A stretch of 36,981 nt of DNA from an uncultured Eubacteriales bacterium (GTDB taxonomy: Bacteria; Bacillota; Clostridia; Christensenellales; Aristaeellaceae), in NCBI GenBank assembly GCA_902787835.1, contig CADAHU010000021.1, positions 1-36,981 of the forward strand, read 5' to 3'. Under the pieces are notes generated by a model that was given only the letters and a program-made list of their open reading frames with translations, made no database searches and had not been told where the DNA came from. The position numbers and the translations under genes are program-made. Positions 16,810 through 26,161 of this stretch are shown here, piece by piece; position 1 is the first letter of the stretch, and every line of letters begins with the position of its first letter.

Positions 16810-16840
16810 AAAAAAACAAGCCGTCAATTGCTGACGGCTT
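16810..16840 (-). terminator. intrinsic terminator after ispH/rpsA
   Basis: On the minus strand a perfect 9-bp stem AAGCCGTCA/TGACGGCTT (16832-16840 with 16818-16826) with a 5-nt loop is followed by G and seven T. It begins 17 nt after the stop of the IspH-S1 gene, and the esterase Shine-Dalgarno site follows it immediately. Confidence 0.9.
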
Positions 16841-16856
16841 GCGGTTTATTGCGTGA

Positions 16857-18827
16857 TTACTCCTCGGCAGGGGCTTCCTCGGCGGCAGGAGCTTCCTCAA
16901 CGGGGGCTTCTTCCTCGGGGATGCCTTCGCCATAATCAAAGGCGTTCTCTTCCAGCGCTTCGCGGATGCTCAGGCTGATGCGATGGGCCTCGGGATCCAC
17001 GCCCAGCACCTTGACGGCCACATCCTGGCCCACGGTCAGGGCGTCTTCCACCTTGGCAACGCGGGTGAGGGCCACCTGGCTGATGTGCACCAGGCCATCC
17101 ACGCCGGGCTCCAGCTCGACGAACGCGCCGAAGGGACGGATGCGGACCACCTTGCGCTCCAGGATCAGACCCACGGGATACTTCTCCTCGATGTTATCCC
17201 AGGGCTGGGGCTGCAGCTGCTTGTAGCCCAGCTGAATGCGCTCGCGCTCGCGATCCACAGAAAGCACCTTGACCTGCACTTCCTGGTTGATCTGCAGCAC
17301 TTCGCTGGGATGACCCACGCGATACCAGGCCAGATCGGTGATATGGATCAGGCCATCCACGCCGCCCAGATCAACGAACGCGCCGAAATCGGCAAAGCGG
17401 CGGACGATACCGGTGATGACAGCGCCCTCTTCGATCTTCTCCCAGGCAGCGGCCTTCTTGGCGGCCTCTTCCTCGATGATAACATCCTTGCGGGAGCAGA
17501 CGATGCGCTTCTTGGCGGCGTCCACGTCGATGATCTTCAGCTTCATGGTCTGGCCCACAAACTGATCGATCTTCTCGACATAGCGCTTGCTCAGGCGGGA
17601 AGCGGGCACAAAGGCGCGCACGCCGTCCACCATGCAGATCAGGCCGCCCTTAACGGCTTCCTTGCCCACGCCCTCGACGAACTCGCCGGCCTCATGCTTG
17701 GCCATCAGCGCGTCCCAGGCTTTCTTGTTGATGATGTTGCGCTGGCTGAGGATCACATTGCCCTCGCCGTCGTTCACCTTGACGACTTCAACTTCGATCT
17801 CATCGCCAACCTTAACGTCGGCATCGACCAGATCGCTGCGCTTGATGATGCCATCGGTCTTGTAGCCGATGTCCACGCCGACTTCGTCATCGGTCACTTG
17901 CAGCACCTTGCCGGTCACGGTCTGACCATTGTGGATGCGGCGCATGGAGGCCTCAACGCTGGCCATAAAGTCGTTTTCGTCGATGGGTTTCGCGGCTTCG
18001 TTCGCCACGGGCTCGGAGTTCTCGAGCGCTTTGTTTTCGACGGCGGCTATTCCTATGTGATGGGTGTGGATATCGATAAAGTGAGACGGGATCTCCGCCG
18101 CACTTTCCACCAGGATGGTGCGAGAACAGATCTTGGCGCAGGCCTCGTAAAGCTTGCGCGTGTTGGCGCTTTTGCGGCCGCCGATGATGATCATGGCGTC
18201 GCTTTCCGCCGCCAGCTCCCGGGCGGCCTGCTGACGCAAACGCGTTGCCGCGCAGATGGAGCGGTGAAAATCGGGCTCTGCGATCCGCTCCTGCAGAACC
18301 GGCAGCAGCAGATCCCATTTTTCTTCCGGAATAGTGGTCTGGGATACCACCAGCGCTTTTCCCAGATGCGGCAGGGCCTCCGCTTCCTCCGGCGAGAAGA
18401 CGATGTAAACCGGCACGTGGCACCACCCCGCCGTGCCCTGCACCTCAGGATGATTGCTTTCCCCCACCAGCACCACGCAGCCCGCCGGATCGCGGTATTC
18501 ATCCACGATGCGGTGGAGCGCCTGCACATGGGGGCAGGTACAATCCACGATGGGGATGCCTTCCTCCCGGCAGCAGGCCGGGATATCCGGCGTTACGCCG
18601 TGGCTGCGCAGGATCAGCAGCCCGCCCCGGGCGTCCTCCACGCGGTCCACCGCCCGGATGCCCAGGCCGGCCAGATGCGCGGTGACCGAGGGGTTATGCA
18701 CCACCTCGCCCAGGGAATAGCAGGGAATCCCATCCGCGGCGGCCTGCTTTGCCGCCTGGACCGCCATGGCCACACACCGCTGTACGCCCGTACAGAAACC
18801 GGCGTATTTCGCCACCGTTACCGACAT
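16857..18827 (-). CDS. ispH/rpsA: IspH / ribosomal protein S1 fusion, 656 aa; IspH part atypical
   Basis: The N-terminal half (1 to about 262) is 4-hydroxy-3-methylbut-2-enyl diphosphate reductase: cluster cysteines C12, C98 and C192, with H44, H76, H126, E128 and the T164/T165 pair in place, and S220/N222 in GGRKSANT. The C-terminal half holds four S1 RNA-binding domains (about 300-365, 383-447, 465-537, 550-624) and an acidic Glu/Pro/Ala tail. Such fusions are known in Clostridia. Here the AGASxP segment that closes the IspH active site (Ser269 in E. coli) is missing: HHIGIAA runs straight into the linker VENKALENSEP. IspH activity is therefore doubtful, while S1 function is expected. The start at 18827 gives the usual IspH N-terminus; AGGAGG is 13 nt upstream. 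Confidence 0.9.
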   Translation of the reverse strand: MSVTVAKYAGFCTGVQRCVAMAVQAAKQAAADGIPCYSLGEVVHNPSVTAHLAGLGIRAVDRVEDARGGLLILRSHGVTPDIPACCREEGIPIVDCTCPHVQALHRIVDEYRDPAGCVVLVGESNHPEVQGTAGWCHVPVYIVFSPEEAEALPHLGKALVVSQTTIPEEKWDLLLPVLQERIAEPDFHRSICAATRLRQQAARELAAESDAMIIIGGRKSANTRKLYEACAKICSRTILVESAAEIPSHFIDIHTHHIGIAAVENKALENSEPVANEAAKPIDENDFMASVEASMRRIHNGQTVTGKVLQVTDDEVGVDIGYKTDGIIKRSDLVDADVKVGDEIEVEVVKVNDGEGNVILSQRNIINKKAWDALMAKHEAGEFVEGVGKEAVKGGLICMVDGVRAFVPASRLSKRYVEKIDQFVGQTMKLKIIDVDAAKKRIVCSRKDVIIEEEAAKKAAAWEKIEEGAVITGIVRRFADFGAFVDLGGVDGLIHITDLAWYRVGHPSEVLQINQEVQVKVLSVDRERERIQLGYKQLQPQPWDNIEEKYPVGLILERKVVRIRPFGAFVELEPGVDGLVHISQVALTRVAKVEDALTVGQDVAVKVLGVDPEAHRISLSIREALEENAFDYGEGIPEEEAPVEEAPAAEEAPAEE

Positions 18828-18949
18828 GGTTCCCGCGCTTCCTCCTGCATGGTTCCTGGCCGGAACGGTACGTGCATACCTACCCACTTCCGGCCAATAG
18901 AAGCTATTTCGCCGTTGTTCCTTTTTTTCCTGCTTTATTTCAGAAAAAA

Positions 18950-19010
18950 AATGTATAATTTTTGAGATTTTGCAGTTTTGAACAACTTTAAACCTGCAAA
19001 ATTATACATT
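18950..19010. promoter_or_regulatory. AT-rich inverted repeat with opposed TATAAT boxes upstream of ispH/rpsA
   Basis: AATGTATAATTTT (18950-18962) is repeated inverted at 18998-19010, each arm containing a TATAAT (plus 18954-18959; minus 19001-19006). The minus-strand box could be the -10 of a promoter for ispH/rpsA at the end of plsC, but no good -35 box is seen (GACACC at 17 bp is the nearest). The symmetrical arrangement could be an operator or a stem-loop in the transcript. Confidence 0.45.
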
Positions 19011-19641
19011 ATGCCTGCTTATCGGTGTCCCGCATGGCATAATAGGTCTCCTGAATGCGCTGGCACAGCTGCTGAATGGTGTCCGTGCTGATGCCCTGTG
19101 CCTTGATATCATCGATCGGGATGGGCTCGCCCACCCAGGCATGGACGCGGTGGAAGAGGCGCACCGGGCCGTTCAGGTATACCGGAATGATGGGCACGCC
19201 CGCCCGCAGCGCGATCATGGCGGTGCCCGATTCCACGGTCTGCATCAGCTCGGGCTGGTGCCGGGTGCCCTCGGGAAAAATGCCCAGCACCTTCCCCTCC
19301 CGCAGCACCTGCATGCAGCTGCGCATGGCGGCCATATCGGTGGCATGGCGGGAGATGGGGATCATATGCAGCTGGTTCAGGAACCACTGGGCCAGCTTGC
19401 TGCCGGCCAGCTCGCGCTTGCCCACAAAGCGGATCTCATATTTTTTGGTGACGTAAGCCAGCACAAACGGATCGACCGCCGTTTTGTGGTTGGAAATCAG
19501 CAGATAAGGCGCTTCCGCCCGGTCCAGCACCTGCCGGTTGTAATACTTGATGGGACAGACCGTATGGAACAGAAAGGCAAATACCACGCGGCAAAAGGTA
19601 TAGAGCGGCGTCCGCTCCCTCTTTTGATTGTTCTCAGACAT
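19009..19641 (-). CDS. plsC: 1-acyl-sn-glycerol-3-phosphate acyltransferase, 210 aa
   Basis: Acylates lysophosphatidic acid to phosphatidic acid at the inner face of the membrane. The HX4D catalytic motif is NHKTAVDP (H52, D57), and the substrate-binding motif is FPEGTR (122-127). VPIIPVYLNGP is the usual fourth block. A hydrophobic N-terminal stretch (about 15-30) would anchor it. Length is normal. The ATG at 19641 lies 8 nt inside the end of cmk and is preceded by GGAGG; the longer in-frame start in cmk is rejected. The cmk-plsC-ispH/rpsA order is a conserved clostridial arrangement. Confidence 0.93.
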   Translation of the reverse strand: MSENNQKRERTPLYTFCRVVFAFLFHTVCPIKYYNRQVLDRAEAPYLLISNHKTAVDPFVLAYVTKKYEIRFVGKRELAGSKLAQWFLNQLHMIPISRHATDMAAMRSCMQVLREGKVLGIFPEGTRHQPELMQTVESGTAMIALRAGVPIIPVYLNGPVRLFHRVHAWVGEPIPIDDIKAQGISTDTIQQLCQRIQETYYAMRDTDKQA

Positions 19642-20305
19642 GGGCCGCCTCCACCAGGCGCAGCACCGCCTGCACCGTCTGCTCAAAATCCAGATCGGAG
19701 GAATCCACCAGCGTGGCGTCCTCCGCCTGGCGCAGGGGATCCACAGCGCGGGACATATCCTGATGATCCCGGGCGTTGACTTCGGTCAGGATGGCGTCGT
19801 AATCGGCCTGCCCGCCCTTTTCCTCCAGCTGCTTCATGCGGCGGAGCGCCCTGGCCTCGGCGGAGGCGGTCAGGTAAATCTTGACCGGCGCGTCGGGCAG
19901 CACCACGGTGCAGATATCCCGTCCGTCCACCAGCATGGGCTGCTGCTTGGCCAGCTCCTGCTGGCGGCGCACCAGCATGCGGCGCACCTGGGGCAATTTG
20001 GATACCTGGCTGGCGGCGGTACCCGCCTCCTGGGTGCGGATGCGGCCGGTCACATCCCGGCCGTTCACCAGGGTGATCTGCCGGCCGTTTTCATACCGCA
20101 CGTCCACGTGCGCGCCGCCCTTTTCACAAAGGGCCGCCACGGCCCCGGCGTCCGCCGGATCGATACCCGCGTCGGTGACCGCCAGGCCCACGGCCCGGTA
20201 CATGGCGCCGGTATCCAGATGCAATATGCCCAGCCGGCGGGCCACCTCATCCGCTACGGAGGATTTTCCGGCCCCCACGGGGCCGTCTATGGCAATACTC
20301 AGCAT
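19634..20305 (-). CDS. cmk: cytidylate kinase, 223 aa
   Basis: Phosphorylates CMP and dCMP. It begins MLSIAIDGPVGAGKSSVADEVA; the P-loop is residues 8-16. DTGAMYRAV (31-39), VDGRDICTVVLPDA and the LID region TASAEARALRRM follow in the expected order. Length is typical. It starts 24 nt after the large peptidoglycan-binding protein gene, with GAGAGG upstream, and overlaps plsC, so the genes form one transcription unit from the promoter at 23259-23287. Confidence 0.95.
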   Translation of the reverse strand: MLSIAIDGPVGAGKSSVADEVARRLGILHLDTGAMYRAVGLAVTDAGIDPADAGAVAALCEKGGAHVDVRYENGRQITLVNGRDVTGRIRTQEAGTAASQVSKLPQVRRMLVRRQQELAKQQPMLVDGRDICTVVLPDAPVKIYLTASAEARALRRMKQLEEKGGQADYDAILTEVNARDHQDMSRAVDPLRQAEDATLVDSSDLDFEQTVQAVLRLVEAAHV

Positions 20306-20329
20306 GGATTATCCTCTCCCCTGTCGGTT

Positions 20330-23224
20330 TTATCGGATCATGGCCTGAGTTTCCTCCCAGCCGCGCAGGATCTCATTCTGATGGCTCATCGCATAGGGCA
20401 TGCTGGTCTTTTCCGCTGCGGTCATCTCCCGCGGGAAATGGATGCAGATATGGCCGGTCAGCCTGTTATTGGCGATGGTATCCACCTCATGGCCGTGGCT
20501 GTGGGTGGAGGCCATATAGACCTTGCCGTCGGACAGGATCACCCACACCGCGTGGGGCGTCCAGTTGTTTTCGCCCATGATCTGGTACATGATCTTGGTA
20601 TCGCTCTCGGTGAGCGGCTCGGCGTCGCAGTGCTTGCCGAAGGAGAACATATTGACGTTGTAATACAGGCCGGTCTTGTAATCGTACACGATGGCGTTGG
20701 GCATCAGCTTGCACTGGGCCCGGCTCTCGTTATACCAATCCGCAAAGCGCACCTCGCTGGCCGAGGGCTTCTTGAAGGTGGCCGCGGCGGCCGCCGTGGA
20801 GACGCCCTGTTTTTTGGCCTCGTTCTGCAGCCTTGCCAGGGTGGCCTGGCCCACCATGCCGTCCACCGACAGGTTGTTGTCCTTCTGGAAAGCGCGCACC
20901 GCCAGGTAGGTCTTGGTGCCGTAAATGCCATCCGCGGAGCCCTTCAGATAGCCCAGGGCGATCAGCGCGTTCTGCAGGCTGCGCACGGTGCTGCCCGTGG
21001 AGCCGATGTGCAGGGCGTCGCCGTTGGCCAGGCCGGGCGCGGCGGTGGGCGAGGCGATGACGGCGGCCTTGGCGCTGCTGCTGTAAATGGCGCTCAGCGT
21101 CTGCGGGCCGGCCACGCCGTCGGCGGTCAGCTTGTTATCCTTCTGGAAGGCGGCCACAGCCGCGGCGGTTTTGGTGCCGTACAGGCCGTCGATGGTCTCG
21201 GTAAAGTATTTGAGCGCCGTCAGCCGCGCCTGCAGCAGGTTGACCTGGGAGCCGGAGGAGCCGATGCGCAGGGTGGTATCGGTATTGGCCGCGGAGGTGG
21301 CTGTGCCGGTGGGCGCAGCGGTGGCCTTGGCCGAAACCGCGGTATCGCTGTATAGGTGCATCTGGGTTTCCAGGCCGGCCACGCCGTCCACGGTCAGGCC
21401 GTTCTTCTGCTGGAAATCGCGCACGGCGGCGATCTCATCCTCATCATAGATGCCGTCGGCGGCGGCGCTGTAATAGCCCAGCTCCTTGAGCCGCTGCTGC
21501 AGGCGGGTGACCGCCATGCCCCGGGTGCCCCGGCGCAGGATCACCACGTTCTCCGCCGTGATGGGGGCGGGGGTAGCGGTGGCGGACAGGGCGGCGATGA
21601 TGGGCGCCTGGGTGGGCGAAAGGATAGAGGAGATCCGCTGCTGCACCTTGGGGCCGGCCACGCCGTCGATGGTCATGCCCTTGCTCTCCTGGAAGTGCTT
21701 GACGGCCACGAAGGTGGCGGTATTGTAGACGCCGTCGATGGCGCCCGTATAGAAGCCCAGCTCATACAGGGCTTCCTGCAGCTCGCGTACCTGATAGCCC
21801 TGATCGCCCTGGCGCATGGTCACGCCGTCGATGGGCGGCAGCACAGCCACGTTCACCCGGGAGCCCGAGGCGTTCAGCGGCTTGCCCTCATAGATCAGCT
21901 TCTGCAGCTCCGGCGAGGCGATGCCGGTCTGCAGCAGGCCGTTCTTTTTCTGGAAGGCCTTGACGGCCACGATGGTATCGTTATCATAGGTGCCCGAGGC
22001 GGCCTTGGTGAAATAGCCCATCTCCTTCAGGGCCTCCTGCAGGGCAGAGACGGCGGTGCCGGCCGCGCCCTGGGAAAGGGAGCTGTAATTCTGCTGGGCG
22101 GCGGGGTCGTCGGCCAGCTCCTTGCCCCCCAGATACACGGCGGGCACATCCACATAGCGAGCCATCACATAGCCCGTGTAACTCCTGGATTTTGCCGCAT
22201 AGGTCACCAGCAGGAAATCGCCCTCCATGGCCGATACGGTCAGGGTCGCGCCCTTGGGCACGGTCAGGATGCGCTCGGAGGAGGCACTGGCCTTTTTGCG
22301 CAGGTTCACGGAGTCCAGCGTAACAGCGCTGAAGGGATACACCGCGCCTGCGCCGGACGCAGGCACGCCGTTCTCCCAGCCGATCACGTTGGGCACCGGG
22401 GTGGCGGTGGGCCTGGGCGTGGCGGTGGCCTTCGCGTTCACCGCCTTGCTGCCAAAGAGCCGTGCTTGGGTTTCCGCGTCCGCAATGCCGGTGACGGTCA
22501 GGCCGTTCTTTTTCTGGAAGGTCTTGACGGCGGTCACCGTGGTGGAACCGTATTTGCCATCCACCTTGCCGGTATAATAGTTGAGGATCTGCAGGGAGGA
22601 CTGGATGCGGCTCACCAATTCGCCGGATTTGCCGCTGGAAACCGGGAACCCATCGATGGTGGGCACCACGGTAACGGTCTGCTTTTTGCCCTTGGCGTTG
22701 AGCGGCGTGCCCTCAAAGAGCAGGCCCTGGGTGGCGGCGTCCGCGCAGCCGGAATCCTTGAGGCCGTTCTTGGTCTGGAAGCTGGCCACGGCTTTTGCGG
22801 TCTTTGCGCCGTATTTGCCGTCCGCCTTGCCGGAAAGATAGCCCAACTCAATCAGCGCGGTCTGCAGATCGGATACCAGCTGGCCATTCTCCCCCTGGTA
22901 AATGGAGGCGTAGCGGCTGGCATGGGCGTCGCTGGGCAGGTTGGAAGCGCCCTGGCTCACAGAAGCCTTGGGCACATAACCCAATACGCCGTCGTATTCA
23001 ATGATATAGTATTCCCCGCTCTCGCCGGTCACATAGACAGCGTCGCCGGCGGGCAGGGACGCCAACGGTTCAGAGGTTGCGCTGGCCGCCTTGCGAAGCA
23101 CGGCTCCGCCGGTGATAACCCCGGAGAAGGGATACGAAACAGCCATCGCCGAAAAGAGCAGCGATGTGAGCAGCGCGCACACCAGCAGCGCCGCCAGCGC
23201 GTGTTTCAAAAGCTTGGTAACCAT
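20330..23224 (-). CDS. secreted multi-repeat peptidoglycan-binding protein with SH3 domains, 964 aa
   Basis: A signal peptide (about 1-29, KLLKHALAALLVCALLTSLLFSAMA) indicates export. SH3b-like domains span about 31-90 and 296-360. Seven PG_binding_1 repeats lie at about 112-172, 200-258, 388-446, 475-534, 568-626, 657-715 and 743-800, each ending in a DGxYGxxTxxAVxxFQxxNGL(x)xxG pattern, separated by Ala/Thr/Pro linkers. The C-terminal domain (820-964) has clustered His and Cys (STHSHGH at 906-912; TGHICIHF at 923-930 with C927). It resembles a clostridial domain I have seen after such repeats and recalls, distantly, the L,D-transpeptidase Cys motif. Inferred role: cell-wall attachment plus a possible wall enzyme. 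Start ATG 23224 with AGGAGG. Confidence 0.88.
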   Translation of the reverse strand: MVTKLLKHALAALLVCALLTSLLFSAMAVSYPFSGVITGGAVLRKAASATSEPLASLPAGDAVYVTGESGEYYIIEYDGVLGYVPKASVSQGASNLPSDAHASRYASIYQGENGQLVSDLQTALIELGYLSGKADGKYGAKTAKAVASFQTKNGLKDSGCADAATQGLLFEGTPLNAKGKKQTVTVVPTIDGFPVSSGKSGELVSRIQSSLQILNYYTGKVDGKYGSTTVTAVKTFQKKNGLTVTGIADAETQARLFGSKAVNAKATATPRPTATPVPNVIGWENGVPASGAGAVYPFSAVTLDSVNLRKKASASSERILTVPKGATLTVSAMEGDFLLVTYAAKSRSYTGYVMARYVDVPAVYLGGKELADDPAAQQNYSSLSQGAAGTAVSALQEALKEMGYFTKAASGTYDNDTIVAVKAFQKKNGLLQTGIASPELQKLIYEGKPLNASGSRVNVAVLPPIDGVTMRQGDQGYQVRELQEALYELGFYTGAIDGVYNTATFVAVKHFQESKGMTIDGVAGPKVQQRISSILSPTQAPIIAALSATATPAPITAENVVILRRGTRGMAVTRLQQRLKELGYYSAAADGIYDEDEIAAVRDFQQKNGLTVDGVAGLETQMHLYSDTAVSAKATAAPTGTATSAANTDTTLRIGSSGSQVNLLQARLTALKYFTETIDGLYGTKTAAAVAAFQKDNKLTADGVAGPQTLSAIYSSSAKAAVIASPTAAPGLANGDALHIGSTGSTVRSLQNALIALGYLKGSADGIYGTKTYLAVRAFQKDNNLSVDGMVGQATLARLQNEAKKQGVSTAAAAATFKKPSASEVRFADWYNESRAQCKLMPNAIVYDYKTGLYYNVNMFSFGKHCDAEPLTESDTKIMYQIMGENNWTPHAVWVILSDGKVYMASTHSHGHEVDTIANNRLTGHICIHFPREMTAAEKTSMPYAMSHQNEILRGWEETQAMIR

Positions 23225-23258
23225 GGGCAGGCCTCCTGTCACATACCTATACAGTGTT

Positions 23259-23287
23259 ATTTTATGACAAAAGATTTACGATGTCAA
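23259..23287 (-). promoter_or_regulatory. sigma-A promoter for the peptidoglycan-binding protein/cmk/plsC operon
   Basis: On the minus strand a consensus -35 TTGACA (23282-23287), a 17-bp spacer and -10 TAAAAT (23259-23264). The leader to the ATG at 23224 is short, about 28 nt. Confidence 0.88.
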
Positions 23288-23335
23288 TAACAAGGAGCCT
23301 TAAACTGTAATAAATTTGTAAAATTTTTCCATATG

Positions 23336-23371
23336 AAAAGCCGGGTCCCGAACTTCCGGGATCCGGCTTTT
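23336..23371. terminator. intrinsic terminator after the opp operon
   Basis: A 15-bp stem (23336-23350 with 23357-23371), one mismatched pair, 6-nt loop, ending in TTTT on both strands. It follows the 71-residue membrane protein gene on the minus strand, 13 nt after its stop, and separates the opp operon from the next promoter. Confidence 0.8.
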
Positions 23372-23383
23372 GATTGCGCGCGC

Positions 23384-23599
23384 TCAGCGTACGATAAACA
23401 GATAGCCCAGCAGCGATATGACGCCCAGCACCAGCAGGGCGGCGGGCAGGAACACCATCAGCGCCGAAAGGATCAGCGCCAGGGTGTCGTTCTTCTCCAG
23501 CTTATCGGACAGCGATTCATCATCAAAGGCGCGCTCGCGGCCATTCAGCTTTTCCTGCTGGAGCTTTCTGGCTTTTTCATATCGACCCTGAAACAGCAT
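23384..23599 (-). CDS. small C-terminal membrane protein of the opp operon, 71 aa
   Basis: Starts at ATG 23599, four bases after oppF, with AAGGAATAAGCC as ribosome binding site, and is the last gene before the terminator. Residues 1-38 are charged (GRYEKARKLQQEKLNGRERAF). Residues 39-71 form one long or two short hydrophobic helices (TLALILSALMVFLPAALLVLGVISLLGYLFIVR broken by a proline). It resembles no family I know. Position and spacing suggest it works with the transporter, for example as a small membrane subunit or stabiliser. That is inference from context only. Confidence 0.75.
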   Translation of the reverse strand: MLFQGRYEKARKLQQEKLNGRERAFDDESLSDKLEKNDTLALILSALMVFLPAALLVLGVISLLGYLFIVR

Positions 23600-23602
23600 G
23601 GC

Positions 23603-25145
23603 TTATTCCTTTTCCTGCTGGCCCAGCATATGATGGCAGGCCACAAAGTGATTGGGGGCCGCCTCCACCCATTCGGGCTCCACGTGCTGGCACACCTCGG
23701 TGCAATACTTGCAGCGGGTATGGAATTTGCAGCCCTTGGGCGGGTTGACGGGGCTGGGGATGTCGCCCTCCAGGATCTGCAGCTCGCGCTCGTTCTCCAC
23801 GTCGGTGGTGGGGATGGCGTTCATCAGCGCCTCGGTGTAGGGATGCAGCGGATGATTGAAGATCTCCTGGGAATCCGCCAGCTCCACGATGTTGCCCAGG
23901 TACATCACGCCGATGCGGTCGCTGATGTACTTGACCACGCTCAGATCGTGGGTGATGAACAGATAGGTCAGGTTCTGCTGCTCCTTCAGATCCTGCAGAA
24001 GGTTGATGATCTGGCTCTGGATGGATACGTCCAGGGCGCTGACGGCCTCGTCGCACACCACAAAGCGGGGCTTGACCGCCAGGGAACGGGCGATGCCGAT
24101 GCGCTGGCGCTGGCCGCCGGAGAACTGGTGCGGGTAGCGGTGGATGAAGTACGCCTGCAGACCGGCGTCCTCCATGACCTTGATGATGTTCTCCTGCAGA
24201 CGGGCGTCGTTCTTTTTGAACATGTTGTGGGCCATCATGCCTTCGGAGATGATCTGGCCCACCGTCATACGGGGATTCAGGGAGGAATAGGGATCCTGGA
24301 AAATCATCTGCAGATCGCTGCGCAGCAGGCGGATCTCGTTATAGGTCAGGCGGGCCAGATCGATACCGGCGTCGCGGTAGCCCTCCAGGCGCTGGAACTC
24401 CGGATCGTTGGCATAGGGCTTGCGCAGCTCATCCACGCCCGCGCGGGCGGTGACCAGCTCGCGCTTCACCTCTTCGATCTCCGCTTTGATCCCATTTACC
24501 TTTTCCTGGGCCTTTTTGCGCTTGCTTTCCACGCCGGAAGTGTTCTTGCCGGCTTCCTTGGCGGTCTTTACGGCATAGGCGGCGTCGTCCAGATCCAGCT
24601 GCGCGGCGCTGAGCTTCTGCTCCAGGGCGCACTGCTTGCTGGAAAGATGATATACTTTCGTCATCGCTTCGATCACGGGCTTGGTATCCTCCACCATGAT
24701 GAAGCCGCCCACCAGATTGGCCATATCCAGGAAAGCGTCGTTGGCTTCCTTTTTGGCGTGGTTCAGCTCGTTCAGCTTGGCATACTTGGCGTGCCCCTCT
24801 TCGGTCATGCCGTCGTATTCCTTCTGCAGCGCGTCGCGCTTCTTTTCCAGCTCCTTGAGCTGGGCCTTGCGCTTATCCAGGGTGCGGATGGTCTGGCCCA
24901 CATATTCCGGGGCGATATCATCCAGGGATTTGCCGTAATACATGGTGCGGCCGTCGGTCTGGCGGTACAGCTGCAGGATGGTGCGCCCCAGGGTGCTCTT
25001 GCCGCAGCCCGATTCGCCCACCAGGCCCAGGGTTTCGCCCTCGTAGATATCCAGGGTCACGCCGTCGTTGGCTTTTACATAGAGGCCCTTGGTTTTCAGC
25101 GGGAAATACTGCTTCAGGTTGCTGATCTTGAGCAGCGGCTTTTTC

Positions 25146-25168
<23 letters not shown>
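23603..25168 (-). CDS. oppF: OppF-type oligopeptide ABC ATPase with a ~200-residue coiled-coil insertion, 521 aa
   Basis: ATPase of a peptide importer. Walker A is GESGCGKST (51-59), Q-loop QDPYSSLNPR (291-300), signature FSGGQRQR (349-356), Walker B VVCDEA (D373/E374) and switch H407. The C-terminal oligo_HPY region carries C480, C486, C489 and C493, which suggests an iron-sulphur cluster as in some Opp/Dpp ATPases. The family is normally about 320 aa. The excess is one block, about 84-283, rich in Lys/Glu/Ala heptads (KRKAQLKELEKKRDALQKEY; KRKKAQEKVNGIKAEIEEVK), placed between Walker A and the Q-loop. Both flanking halves are intact, so the gene is probably functional. Start 25168 has AAGGAGGAG and overlaps oppD by 23 nt. 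Confidence 0.92.
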
Positions 25169-26147
<979 letters not shown>

Positions 26148-26161
26148 TTTTATCCACCTCC

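Noticed and set aside
16983..18965. 660-codon open frame on the plus strand
   Set aside because: It lies antisense to the IspH-S1 gene; the translation is a His/Asp/Leu-rich shadow with no domain, and GC-rich coding DNA often leaves such frames open.
21356..23290. 644-codon open frame on the plus strand
   Set aside because: Antisense to the peptidoglycan-binding protein; its periodic GHAVDG pattern is only the reverse image of the seven repeats.
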